A stretch of 64,000 bases of DNA from Homarus americanus (Eukaryota > Arthropoda > Malacostraca > Decapoda > Nephropidae): assembly GCF_018991925.1 (NCBI RefSeq), contig NW_024735554.1:651383-715382 (forward strand). The letters run 5' to 3'. Positions 1 through 10,220 of the stretch are shown piece by piece. The translations under genes and the position numbers were made by a program. Within the stretch, counting starts at the first letter, position 1. Every line of letters begins with the position of its first letter. The notes below the pieces were generated by a model, which was given only the letters and a program-made list of their open reading frames with translations, was not told the DNA's origin and did not search any database.

Positions 1-1055
1 GCAGCCTCGTAGTCTTGGATGAATGCACTATGTCTCACAAGTTAGCGTTTGAAGCATTGGACAGGACCTTGCAAGACATACGAGAAAATGACCAGCTCAT
101 GGGTGGCATTACAATGGTCATTGCTGGAGACTTCCGCCAGACCCTACCTGTCATTTCTCGAAGCACTCCAGCTGATGAACTGAATGCGTGCCTCAAGGCA
201 TCATACCTTTGGAGAGGTGTTCAGACACACACCCAATCCACAAACATGAGAGTACATCTACAAGGAGATCACGATGCTGGACGGTTTGCAAATCTTCTAC
301 TACAGGTTGGGAATGGACCTTTCCCTGTTGATTTAGAAGGACAAATAATCATTCCTCAAGGATGTGGAAATGTTGTAAAGTCCTCAACTGAGCTCACTAA
401 CATGGTCTACCCAAACATTATCCGCCACTACAAGGATCACAAGTGGCTGCATGAACGCGCAATTCTGGCACCAAAGAATGAAACAGTGGCTGAAATCAAC
501 ATGACTCTACTCAGACAGCTTCCAGGCAGTGAGACCTTATTCAAATCTGTTGATACAGTAATCGACCAGGACCAAGCAGTCCAGTACCCTGCAGAATTCC
601 GTAATACTTTGGAGCCCGCTGGAATGCCTCCTCACCACCTCACTCTCAAGATTGGAACTCTTATAATGTTCTTAAGAAATCTTGAACCACCAATCCTCTG
701 CAATGGCACAAGACTGGTGGTGAAGAACATGATGCCACATGTACTGGAAGCTTCAATATTGACAGGAAAAGCTAAAGGAGAGGACGTTTTTATACCAAGG
801 ATACCTCTCATCACCACTGACCTGCCATTTGAGTTCAAGCGACTTCAGTTCCCGGTTAAAGTGAACTTTGCCATGACCATCTACAAAAGCCATGGACAGT
901 CCCTAAAGATGGTTGGCCTAAACCTGGTGTTTCCTTGCTTCTCTCATGGACAGTTCCATATTGGATGCTCCAGAGTGGGAACTGGCAAAAATCTGTACAT
1001 ACCTGCTGCGAATGGCAAAACCAAAAATGTGGTCTACCTTAATGTACTACAGTGA
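1..1055 (+). CDS. Helitron replicase/helicase, C-terminal part (5' truncated by window)
   Basis: This is the C-terminal part of a PIF1-like SF1B DNA helicase of the type carried by Helitrons, where it unwinds DNA during rolling-circle transposition. The frame is open from the first bases. Visible motifs are the Walker B-like LDECTM at the very start, GDFRQTLPV (motif III), IGTLIMFLRNL with NGTRLVV, and near the C-terminus the motif V/VI region with TIYKSHGQS and HIGCSRVG. The ending KNVVYLNVLQ before TGA resembles the usual Helitron helicase tail. The Walker A and Rep domains would lie left of the window. There is no frameshift in the visible 346 codons, so this copy may be young. A host PIF1 gene is less likely because of the Helitron-type tail and the missing introns. 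Confidence 0.85.
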   Translation, partial: SLVVLDECTMSHKLAFEALDRTLQDIRENDQLMGGITMVIAGDFRQTLPVISRSTPADELNACLKASYLWRGVQTHTQSTNMRVHLQGDHDAGRFANLLLQVGNGPFPVDLEGQIIIPQGCGNVVKSSTELTNMVYPNIIRHYKDHKWLHERAILAPKNETVAEINMTLLRQLPGSETLFKSVDTVIDQDQAVQYPAEFRNTLEPAGMPPHHLTLKIGTLIMFLRNLEPPILCNGTRLVVKNMMPHVLEASILTGKAKGEDVFIPRIPLITTDLPFEFKRLQFPVKVNFAMTIYKSHGQSLKMVGLNLVFPCFSHGQFHIGCSRVGTGKNLYIPAANGKTKNVVYLNVLQ

Positions 1056-1744
1056 GACAATGTGGAGCCTCCCGGAGGGTGGCGTCCTATTGTGGCCTAA
1101 CGAAAGAACCGCTCGGAGGGCGGCGATTCCGCTAGTACTGTACTGTACATAACTAAGTAACCGCCGCCAGTGTGTTACAGAGAACTGACTCACCAATAAC
1201 CAACCAACTGAAGCTTTGGTTATCATTGGTCATTTTATTTTTTAAGAAAGTAAGAGAATTTTATCATTTCCTCAAGACGATTTATTACACAATTTAAGCG
1301 TGAGGCACCAATTTCTGTAGTAGTTAGCGAGGAGCAAAAGGTAATCAATCATCAATCACAATCAGAAATATCAGTTTGTATTACTTTTCACCTGCACTGA
1401 TAACGTGTATTTTGTTATCTATCATACATCACCGGTAATTGCTAGTTTATCACCTTACCTGGGGATAACAACACACATCTATGATCTATATGCCTTCATT
1501 AGTCACCTGCACTAGCCGCCTTGCTTGCTGCTGCTGACAATATATCCCTCATCGAATTACTGACTATCTGTCACCTGGAGGAATGTACCCTTAACGCCAT
1601 CACCTGTGTCTTGTCATATATATTCCAGGTCTTGTCTTCCTCATGCTGCTCCCACTGAGATATTTCTACACCGTCTACTGTACCACTAACAGCAGACACT
1701 CGTGGCCTCAAGCAGACAGTCGTAGCCTCCAGCAGACAGTCGTA
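1056..1744. other. Helitron 3' flank and non-coding sequence
   Basis: No gene is visible here. A GC-rich stretch at 1070-1135 follows the helicase stop and ends in a small hairpin (GCGG, 5-base loop, CCGC, 1120-1132) overlapping CTAG then T (1132-1136). This is a possible CTRR-type Helitron 3' terminus. The rest is AT-rich. At 1690-1750 a cagacagtcgta-like unit is repeated about three times. Confidence 0.35.
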
Positions 1745-2841
1745 TGTGATTGGTGGGAGATCATCTAATTTGGAAAGTATAATTGTTAAATACTGAGTTT
1801 TATTACTATTGAATCTAACAAAGTTTCTACCTTCCCATTCGGCGATGCTGCACAGATCCGCATTGATAGATGTAATGATGTCAGCTCTAGAAACAGATCT
1901 AGTTTGCGAATTAGGGGGGAAGGGAAACAATGTGAAAAAGAATGAAGAGTAGAATCATCAGCGTCAGAATGGATAGAATTAGTTGTAGTGTGAAGTAAAT
2001 AATTGATAAAAAGAAGGAAGAGAGTAGGTGAAAGAGCAAAACCCTGTGGGACACCACTATTGGTAGAGAAAGAGCGAGAGATCGATCCCTCGACAACAAC
2101 TGCCATGGATCGTTTCTCAAGGAAGCTAGAAATTAGAGAGCAAAGTGGCAGAGAGAAGCCATAAGAGGGAAGTGTAGAAAGCAAAGACTTGTGCCATACC
2201 CTGTCAAATGCTTTGGAGATGTCGAGGGATCGTCTAAAGTGGAGTTAGAGGAGAATAAGGTGCCAAAGAGTTTGGTTTTATCAGGGGGAGAGTTGGCTAT
2301 AGAGTTATCAGGTAGGAAGAGAGGAGGAAAAGAGGGAGTGCAGATGTTATTACAGACGTTTTTGGTTCCAGAAGGATTTACAAGAAGAAGAGTTATTCAG
2401 GGCAGCGGTCTCTCTTTTTATAAAATTCTGTTTGGCCCTACGAAGAATAACCTTACAACGATTCCTAGAAGTAATGAAAGAGGAGTGAGCAACAGGAGAT
2501 AGTTCCATAACTTGATACGCCCTATCTCTCTCCCTACATGCAAGAGAACAGAAGCGATCAAGCCATGAGTGTAAAGTGAAAGTTTTGGTAGAAGATGGGA
2601 TAAATGCACTCATACCACCCTGTGTAACCCAAGTAATGCTGTCTGCACATGCCGAGGCGTCGCGAGTGGAAAAGCAACATTCATCCCAAGGCAAATCGGA
2701 AAAGAATTCTCGCAAGGATTGCCAGTTTCCCTTCCGATAGTGCCACAGTTGGCGATTAGTGTATATATAGTGTGTATATATAGTCCAAGTAGACAAAGTA
2801 TTAAAGTGCTGACAACACACAACACTAAAAGACACAGTCAC
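1745..2841 (-). pseudogene. Jockey-like LINE ORF2 remnant with internal RT deletion
   Basis: This is a non-LTR retrotransposon fragment read right to left. It begins in the endonuclease-RT linker (LWHYRKGNWQSLREFF, with CFSTRDASACADSI) and runs to FWNQKRL. A short piece of the early RT follows (DKTKLFGTLFSSNSTLDD), then the frame jumps straight to the motif A region (LDISKAFDRVW) and continues with SGVPQG (motif B) and a motif C that reads SDADDST instead of the usual YADD. It ends near FNSNKTQYLTI, where the sequence turns into unrelated repeats. Several frameshifts are present, so it cannot encode an enzyme. The same family recurs on the plus strand at 8140-9980. Confidence 0.8.
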
Positions 2842-3370
2842 CCGCTACAAGCATAAAGGCCTTCCCTCCTTCTCTGGGAATAATGACCACTACCGACCTA
2901 CCTGGCACAGCTAATCATTCTGTGAAAATGATGAAGCAAAATTAATGGACGTATTATCCTCTTGTGTCCACTCAGGATGGTGGATTTAACGAGTTAGGGG
3001 TGAAAAACCCGATTAAGGCAAAGCTGTCCAGGCGATTGATCTTTCGTGTGTGTGTGTGTGTGTGTGGTGGCGAACCTGACTCAAACCGTTTTCTGTTGCA
3101 GTAAATACAATATACACCCTCAAACACTCATAGGATAGGAATGGCAATCTTATCACAATACTGGATGAGATGGAACACACTATTCTTCGCCTTGACTTTA
3201 CAGTATATACTAAAATTAAGCATAGACAAGTGGCAGGACTGAGAGTAAGAAGAACTCTCTCTCTCTCTCTCTCTTAGTACATGTATTACAGTGATGAGGA
3301 ATAAGTCTGAAGAGAATCTTGTTAACAACACAAGCAGTCGAACAAATTCTTACACCTTCTGGGAGTTAGT
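2842..3370. other. Non-coding spacer with GT and CT microsatellites
   Basis: No gene is visible. It holds a (GT)n tract at 3046-3067 and a (CT)n tract at 3256-3275. The rest looks like plain intergenic sequence. Confidence 0.6.
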
Positions 3371-3389
3371 TATTGTTACGTAGAAATAA

Positions 3390-3475
3390 GTGCTGCTGCT
3401 GCTGCTGGTTTTGTTGTTGTTGTTGGTGGTGGTGGTGTTGTTGGCGTTGTTGTTGTTGTTGTAGTTGTTGTAGTG
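3390..3475. repeat. GCT/GTT/GGT trinucleotide microsatellite
   Basis: An imperfect trinucleotide run of gctgct, then gttgtt, then ggtggt units. It creates overlapping open frames on both strands that would read as poly-Gln/His or poly-Cys/Trp. These are composition artefacts. Confidence 0.9.
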
Positions 3476-3829
3476 AAGACAATTTGCGATGTCCAAAAAA
3501 CCCTGCCAATAACAGGAAACTAATCATTAATTTTAAACAACTTATAACGAAAGTATCTCCATCAGTGGTGTGGAGCGGGCAGTAGTGTGATGGAGGACGG
3601 TGATGCTCCAAATATTTCGTCTCCTACAGTAACAACTCCTAGGAGACTTCACTCTCTCCTCCAGTATATTGTGTGTTATAATGTTCCAACCTCCGCTTAA
3701 TGGTGGGTGTTACACAGTGTTACGACTTAAGCGAGGATTATTGTAGGCTTCCAAACACACCCATAAACACCTGACAACACCTGGTGGTTTGTCTTCTCTC
3801 TCTCTCTCTCATCACGCCACACTATAACA

Positions 3830-4140
3830 ACATTATCACACCACCACCACGAACACCACGCTGCACTACCACACCACCACTACTCAGCCACACCACCACC
3901 ACCACTACTCAGCCACACCACCACCACCACTACTCAGCCACAGCACCACCACTTACCCACGCCACCACTATACAACCACACCAACACCACACCACCACTA
4001 TACAACCACACCAACACCACACCACCACACAACCACGGCAACACCACACAACAACCATTACCACCATCACACCAACAACCACCACCACCATCACATCAAC
4101 ACCACACCACCATCATACAACCACACCACTACCACCACAC
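3830..4140. repeat. CAC-rich minisatellite
   Basis: About 310 bp of CAC/ACC trinucleotides arranged in longer imperfect units. One unit around actcagccacaccaccacc occurs three times near 3890-3950, and another around tatacaaccacaccaacacc occurs twice near 3970-4020. The frame through it reads as Thr/His/Pro repeats and is not a gene. Confidence 0.9.
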
Positions 4141-4218
4141 TGATGATTCAAACAACAGCACATAATTAGAGACACACCTTGAGCTGATTGCCTGGGTACA
4201 ACTCTGTCTCTCATGTGA

Positions 4219-4866
4219 ACTGGCGGTCCCGTCAGTCTCCGGTAATTTCCCGTCAACCAGTATCAGTGTACAGACAAACAACAGGCAGGTAGATTTCCAC
4301 CAGGTCACAGAAACACACTTGTGCACTGTAGCCTTCTTTAATAAGCACTGATTCTTCACAACACTGTTAACAGGGTAATGGCTTCACAGCTGGGCTTCTC
4401 ACATCGAATATATACTGTAGTCGGCACACTACCAGTGCACAATTCCTTAGTCTTTTCACTTATATTAATGACAACAATTCCACAATACTTGCAGAACAAT
4501 TGTCTTCAGTTGTTTTGCTAGGCTTATTCCTTACACTCTGAACAGAAGCGATCGACTAACTGACTCCTCGGTAGTCCACGGCCACTTATATACGCCTCGT
4601 CAGACGCTTCTCTAACATTCTAGAATAACCCAGAGACGCCTGGGAGATTCTAGTACCTTCTACTCTGATCGAGGCTTACAATAGTAAGTAAATCAGAACA
4701 AAAATTATGCAATACATTCTAGAATATTCTTACAAAATTAATACATTACTAAATACACGAAAATTTCACTGAATTTGCAAAAAATTACTGCTGCATGGGA
4801 CAGAAAACAATCAAAACACCTAATTTTACAAAATTATAATACGAAATTATGCCTCTGCATAACACA
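4219..4866 (-). repeat. Gypsy element C, 3' LTR
   Basis: This is the LTR at the pol-distal end of a minus-strand Ty3/gypsy element. Its inner edge is clear: read on the minus strand, a purine tract (complement of 4867-4881) is followed directly by TGTGTTATGC (4866 downwards). About 240 bp (4225-4465) match 6820-7060, sharing for example cagtctccggtaattt and aacacacttgtgcactgtag. The outer edge near 4219 is approximate. Confidence 0.7.
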
Positions 4867-6740
4867 CCCCCTCCCTAATCCTTGTGTCTTCCCGACACAC
4901 TCATTCACTACAGTATATACATGATAATCCTGAAACTTGGTAGGTCTCCTCTTCTTCCGCTGCTGCCGCCGACGTACTGGCGCTGCAACCTCAGTCACAT
5001 CTTCACATCGGCCCCCCCTCTCCTGTCGCGTCCAATTCCACTAAGAGGGAACAGTGCTCCTCTTCCTGGTCCGTGGTCATGTTCCCTGGATCAGTACGTA
5101 CGATCCTGAGTTCTTCCAGGATCTTCGGTTTGATCCTCGTCGGTGGTAGGTGACTGATCCTCAGAGTCTTCCCAAGTGTACCGCCCTGGCCCACGATACT
5201 ACCACAAATGATTGACGTGGACTACCTTCGGCTGAGCCTTCCTTCTTCCCCTGATCCGGTAAGTCACATCTGAAAGGCGTTCCACCACAGTGTACAGTAT
5301 TGTCCCATGGACTCTGCAACTTTGGTGAGTGACCCTTCTTCCGCAAAGAGTTATACAGCCAGACCTTATCACCGTCCGTGTAGCAGAACTGGCTTGCTTT
5401 GACATCATGGTTGCGCTTCATCACTTCACCAAAGAACTCCAAAGCTCCTCGAATTTGATGGTGGACTTCCGCCAGTCTTTCTTGGGGGCTTTTGACGTAA
5501 CTGGTAACTGGTGGTTTTTTTAGGAAGTTATTTATTAGGTGGTTCTCCTGTCAGCAGGTCCACTGGCAGCCGCAGTTCGTGACCCAGCATCAGTTTTGCC
5601 GGTGTGTATCCAGTTGACTCGTGTGCAGCAGACCGATAGGCCATCAGCAGAACAGGCAGCTTCTGGTCCCATTCTGTCTGCCCCTCAACACAGCACTTGG
5701 CTAGTTCTTGTCCAAAGGTCCAAATAAACTTTTCTAACATTCCGTCTGACTGTGACCGAAGTGGAATGGTGCTAGTCTTCTTTATGCCCAACAGCTGACT
5801 CAAAATTTCTGCCCCGGTCCGAGTGCAACTCGTGAGGCACACCAAACCGGCAGAAGAACTGGTCCACCAGCAACCTGGCAACAGTCTTAGCTTCCTGATT
5901 TGGGATGTCATAAGTTTCTGGCCACTTAGTGAAGTAATTCATGGCCACTCAGATGTACTTATTCCCATCTGCAGTGAGTGGCAGAGGTCCTGCAATATCC
6001 ACTGCGACCCTCTCCACTGGTGCACCTGCATGGTACAACTGCAGTGGGGCACGCATGTGTAGCTTTGTTTCCTTCTTGGCGCAGGAGATATCGCATGAAC
6101 GGCACCATTCTTCCACATCTTTACGCATGCCAACCCAGTAAAACCTTTGGCGCAGGCGACTCAGGGTCTTCTTCACTCCCAGATATCCACTGGATGGATT
6201 GTTGTGCATCTCCCTCAGGATCTCTGACCTCTTCTTCTGGGGAAGTACTTTCTGCCAGTACCTGTTGAGGCCATTAGTAGTCACCCATTGGCGCTGCAGC
6301 AGACCATCCTTCAGCCGAAAAGCATCCCACTGCGCCCAGTACTTTTTAGTCGTCGGATTAGTCCCAGAGATCGTCTCCCATGCTGGCCGCACTGAGCTCT
6401 GGTTCATCCACTCGACCATTGGTCTCAGGTCTTGGTCTTCCAGCTGCAGCTTCTCAAGGCCTTCCCCAGCAACGGCTGGATCCTCCTCCACTGTAGTGCG
6501 ACTAAACTTCTAGGGAACTGCCTCTCTCCTGCAACATTGCTGAAATCGGGCTCCACCACTCCCAGACGGCAACCTCACCTCCGATCTTGGGGAAATAACT
6601 CTTGTCTGCCTAGCGGTAATCTTAGCAATTGCATGCTCCACAGCCCTCAGCGGTACCCACTTTCCCTTTTTTCTCAAATGCCCAGGATGTAAGCTTCTTC
6701 GATATCCGCTAGATAAACCTGTAGGGTTCTTTTTCATCGC
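4867..6740 (-). pseudogene. Gypsy element C: gag-like start joined to integrase, defective pol
   Basis: Internal part of a deleted Ty3/gypsy element. From right to left, a short ATG-initiated basic ORF (6737-6510, possible gag N-terminus) runs into integrase, with no protease, reverse transcriptase or RNase H. The integrase zinc domain is at about 6270-6110 (MHNNPSSGYLG...WCRSCDISC); the second His expected in HHCC is Tyr. The catalytic core has VAVDIAGPLP (first Asp), HSDRGRNF (second Asp) and SDGMLEKF (Glu). A stop at 5949-5951 and a frameshift near 5775 break the core, and the frame recovers as AHESTGYTPAKLML (5528-5911). The C-terminal chromo/GPY-like region is at 5160-5440. It is clearly inactive. 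Confidence 0.8.
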
Positions 6741-6811
6741 TTACCCAGCTTCCACCACTGGTTACCAGCGGTTAGGGTCGTATGTACAGACGTAGTAGAT
6801 ATCTCACAAGA

Positions 6812-7060
6812 GTTGTCTAATTACCACTGGCTGTCCCGCCAGTCTCCGGTAATTTCTCGACGATCGGTATCAGTGTACAGACAAACAATAGGCAAGTAGA
6901 TTTCCAGCAGGTCACAGAAACACACTTGTGCACTGTAGTCTTCTTTAATAAGCACTGATTCTTCACAACACTGTTAACAGGTTAATGGCTTCACAACTGG
7001 ACTTCACAATTGGAATATATACTGTAGTCGGCACACTACCAGTACACAATTCCTTACAAA
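6812..7060 (-). repeat. Gypsy element C, 5' LTR (partial or diverged)
   Basis: About 245 bp matching the 4225-4465 segment with several substitutions. Similarity stops near 7060, although the partner LTR continues for another 400 bp, so the upstream half has been lost or replaced. Inside it, read on the minus strand, a TGGTAATTAG-like stretch follows the LTR edge and may be the primer-binding site. Confidence 0.65.
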
Positions 7061-7779
7061 TTTTTTCATTAGCACTAAGCATTCATTTATAACTACAAAC
7101 ACCGTTCATAGACAAATACTCTTTCAATTCATTGGTGTTAGAACCCTAGTATAACACTGCCTAAGGCCTTCAATGTTCAGCCACACAATCTCATACCCGT
7201 GTCTCCTGCTTTGTGTCTCTTGCTGTCGCTCCACTTTTGGAATCTCTTTGTGCTTCACTTAGTTAAAGAAAACTTATTCGTGAATCATTACGTCATACTC
7301 ACAAGAGGTATTCAATAAAGGAGAAAATATCCCCTTCATCACAACACACGTGCCATAACTTTGATGACATTAACTTCTCTCACCATCTATTGAGTGATGC
7401 TTTACAGTTTTGAGAATTAAAATTTATTCACTACAGGGACGCCATTTTTAATATTTTTATTTGGCTAACTGCAGACGATTTTATTCAGCTTAGAGGAGAC
7501 TCCGTACACAAGTGGTTAATCTCACTCATGGATATACAGTAGATTAAAAGAACATCATTGCCTTTAAGAGGAGTTTACACTAACACTAAGATAGCAAAAT
7601 TAACGTGTATAAGTTTTATTCTATGACGTCTGTGAGGGTTTCCTGTGCAGGCATATCAGTGTATCGTGGAGCTGCTTCTGGTTGTTGTTCCATACTACTT
7701 GTATAACTCACTTGTTTCATATATTCCTTCAGTTTACCTCATTACGAGCGAGAGACTGATATAGTATGATCAGGTAACT
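7061..7779. other. Non-coding, AT-rich spacer
   Basis: No gene, repeat array or element edge could be recognised here beyond the end of gypsy element C. Confidence 0.5.
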
Positions 7780-7922
7780 CACTCCAAAAAGTATCTTTAC
7801 GGAGGGGTCCGATGAATTTCAAAATGAACATAGCGAGTCCTATTGTGTCATTGGGTTGTCAAAATCCTCTGTCTGTTAGTCATATTGTTTCACACAAAAT
7901 CATAAAGATACTTTTTGGAGCG
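7780..7922. mobile_element. 143-bp MITE-like element with 20-bp terminal inverted repeats
   Basis: CACTCCAAAAAGTATCTTTA (7780-7799) is mirrored by TAAAGATACTTTTTGGAGCG (7903-7922), 19 of 20 positions pairing. The 3-bp sequence ACT flanks both ends (7777-7779 and 7923-7925). CACT-type ends with a 3-bp duplication fit a CACTA/EnSpm-type MITE. There is no coding capacity. A simple hairpin is the alternative. Confidence 0.55.
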
Positions 7923-8139
7923 ACTTATATGTGATAGATGAGTTAGTGATCACAAGGAAAGGTTATCATAAAGTGCGAGACGCCATGTGAAGATATTTAT
8001 CAGCACCGCCCAAGTTAGTGTACTGAACGAGGAAGTTAATTTCTCTCAGTCAGAGTCAGTCAGTCAGTCAGTTGAATTATATTCCAGTTGCAGTCGTAAA
8101 TATTTATTGGACAATTATGTATGTGTGTATGTATTGAAC

Positions 8140-9980
8140 TTTCATTTTCTCCGTCACCTTGAACACCATTCTCCTTTGTTGGATCACCAGTATTGCTTTC
8201 ACCAGGCGAGATCTACTGGTGATCTGCTCTCCTACTGCACCCATCTTTGGTCATTCTCTCTTAATGGATTATGGGGAAACGTTCGTAATGGCCCTCGACA
8301 TCTCCAAAGCATTTGATAGGGTTGTAATAGCCGGTTAACTGTTGATTCTGTCGAAGTTAATTAGGCTGGTACATTTATATAATATTGGGTTTTAGTAGCG
8401 AAACCCAATTGTCTGTTTATCCATTTATTTAGGCACTGCTATTGATACAATTCCAGAGTGTAAATCAACCTTAACTTTCATTATAACTTTCACATCCGAC
8501 TTGTGTGAGGGGTTGAGTAGCAATCTGTGAGTAGTGACCCATCGAGGGAGAACGGAATATTTACGTTGTCCTCCCTCGAGGGAAGACGGAACCAACCACG
8601 ATGGCTCTCAAATAACGCCTTCCTCTAGTCAAGGATATCAAACTACTGCCTGCTTAGGTGGCCAGGGAGCCGGCTACTTAATGCCTTAACTCAGCATAAT
8701 ATGACGCAGCTTCCTGTGGGCACACCCTATCGTGCGCTCTGAACATGTCACCTCATAGCTAGTGGAAAGTTACAGGGGAAGAATCAGTATATAAATCAAA
8801 TGTAATTAACCCATTTATATAATCCTTCTGTTTATGAAACAGGGGCCATTACAGGGTATGGCACAAGTCTTTGCTTTCTATACTTCCCTCTTATGGCTTC
8901 TCTCCCCCACTTTGTTCTCTAATTTCTAGCTTCCTGGAGAACCGATCCATGGCAGTTGTTATCGAGGGATCGGTCTCTCGCTCTTTCTCTACCAGGAGTG
9001 GTGTCCCACGGGGTTCTGTTCTTTCACCTACTCTCTTCCTTCTTTTATCAATTATTTACTTCACACTCCGACTAATTCTATCCATTTTTGAGCTGATGAT
9101 TCTACTCTTCACTCTTCTTCACATTTTCCCCTTTCCCCTAACTCTCAAACTAGATCTGTTTCTAGAGCTGATAACATTACATCTATCAATGCGGAACTAT
9201 GCAGCATCTCCGAATGGGTAGGTAGAAACTTGGTTAAATTCAATAGCAATAAAACACAGTATTTAACAATTACACCTTCCAAATTAGATGATCTCCCACC
9301 AATCACATTTCAGGACACAATCATTCTGCCAAATTCTAACATAGATATGCTAGAACTCACTATTTCCTCTGATATGTCATGGAAGCCACACATCCTCAAC
9401 ATTGCTAAACCTGCCACCCGAAAGCTGGGAATGCTGTACAGTTGGAGCACTGCTCTCCTATCTGGGGTGGCTCTTCTTCTGTCCAACTATTAGATAGGGT
9501 GGAATCAAAGGAATTTCGTCTTATTAACTCTCCTCCTTTAGTTGAAAATCTTTCTTCCCTTTCTCTTCGCTGCAATGTTGCTTCACTCTCTCTCTTTTAC
9601 AGGTACTTTAACGGGCAATGTTCGGTGGATTTGGCATCCTGTGTACCGCCGGCAAGGCGGTGGGCTCGTAACACTCGTCTTGCCCGCGGTGCCCACCGTT
9701 TTTCTGTGGATGTCGGTCACACTAGAATAACTCGTTATAGTACATCCTTCTTTCCTCACACAGCCAAACTGTGGAATGCTCTGCCTTCTTCTGTGTTTCC
9801 TTACTCATACAATCTGTCTCACTTCAAAATGTGATTTTCCGGCATCTTCGTGGTGTAGATTAATATAATCTTTTTTTGTCTATTTTTAATTTATCTTTAC
9901 TCTTATTTTTCCGCCTCCCTAGGCCCCGTTGTGGGTCGATGACCTGTGCTCGGGTGGGCTATTCCCCATAAAAAAAAAAA
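8140..9980 (+). pseudogene. Jockey-like LINE reverse transcriptase, 5' truncated and interrupted
   Basis: Same family as 1745-2841. It opens within RT (CFHQARSTGDLLSY) and reaches ALDISKAFDRV (motif A), where a 531-bp element is inserted (8323-8853). It resumes at AGGGTATGG with motif B (RSGVPRGSVLSP). Motif C is degraded: FELMILLF in the open frame corresponds to the YADD region read out of frame. The thumb and C-terminal domain follow (PSKLDDLPPITF, EHCSPIWGGSSS, ...LWNALPSSVF) to a stop at 9832-9834. A small deletion with a frameshift joins KLGMLYS to EHCSPIWGG near 9445. The 3' UTR ends in an A-run at 9968-9980, as expected for target-primed insertion. Confidence 0.85.
8323..8853. mobile_element. 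531-bp non-autonomous TIR element nested in the LINE
   Basis: It starts TGTAATAGCC and ends GGCCATTACA, a 10-bp terminal inverted repeat with one mismatch. GGGT flanks both sides (8319-8322, 8854-8857). Removing it plus one GGGT restores the LINE codons for KAFDRVWHKS. There is no ORF of note. The superfamily is unassigned. Confidence 0.75.
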
Positions 9981-10220
9981 ATATATTGTATATATGTGAA
10001 TGCATCAAGGAGTCTTAATATGAACCAAAAAAAATTGAAGGCATATATGAATACAGTTTTATTTATAGTGAGTGTGAGGTGGGGTGAGGTGTTGTGGAGA
10101 ATAATTTGAAGTGAGATTTAATGGTAAAGGAAGAATGAGAGAGAAAGATAGAAGATAGATAATCGGGAGAGAAGAGAAGATGGAGTGAAAGATAGAATTA
10201 CAATATGCTGTACTGTATAT
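9981..10220. other. Spacer between LINE tail and TIR transposon
   Basis: AT-rich sequence without a recognisable gene. Confidence 0.5.

Noticed and set aside
3784..4143. Thr/His-rich 119-codon frame
   Set aside because: It is wholly produced by the CAC minisatellite.
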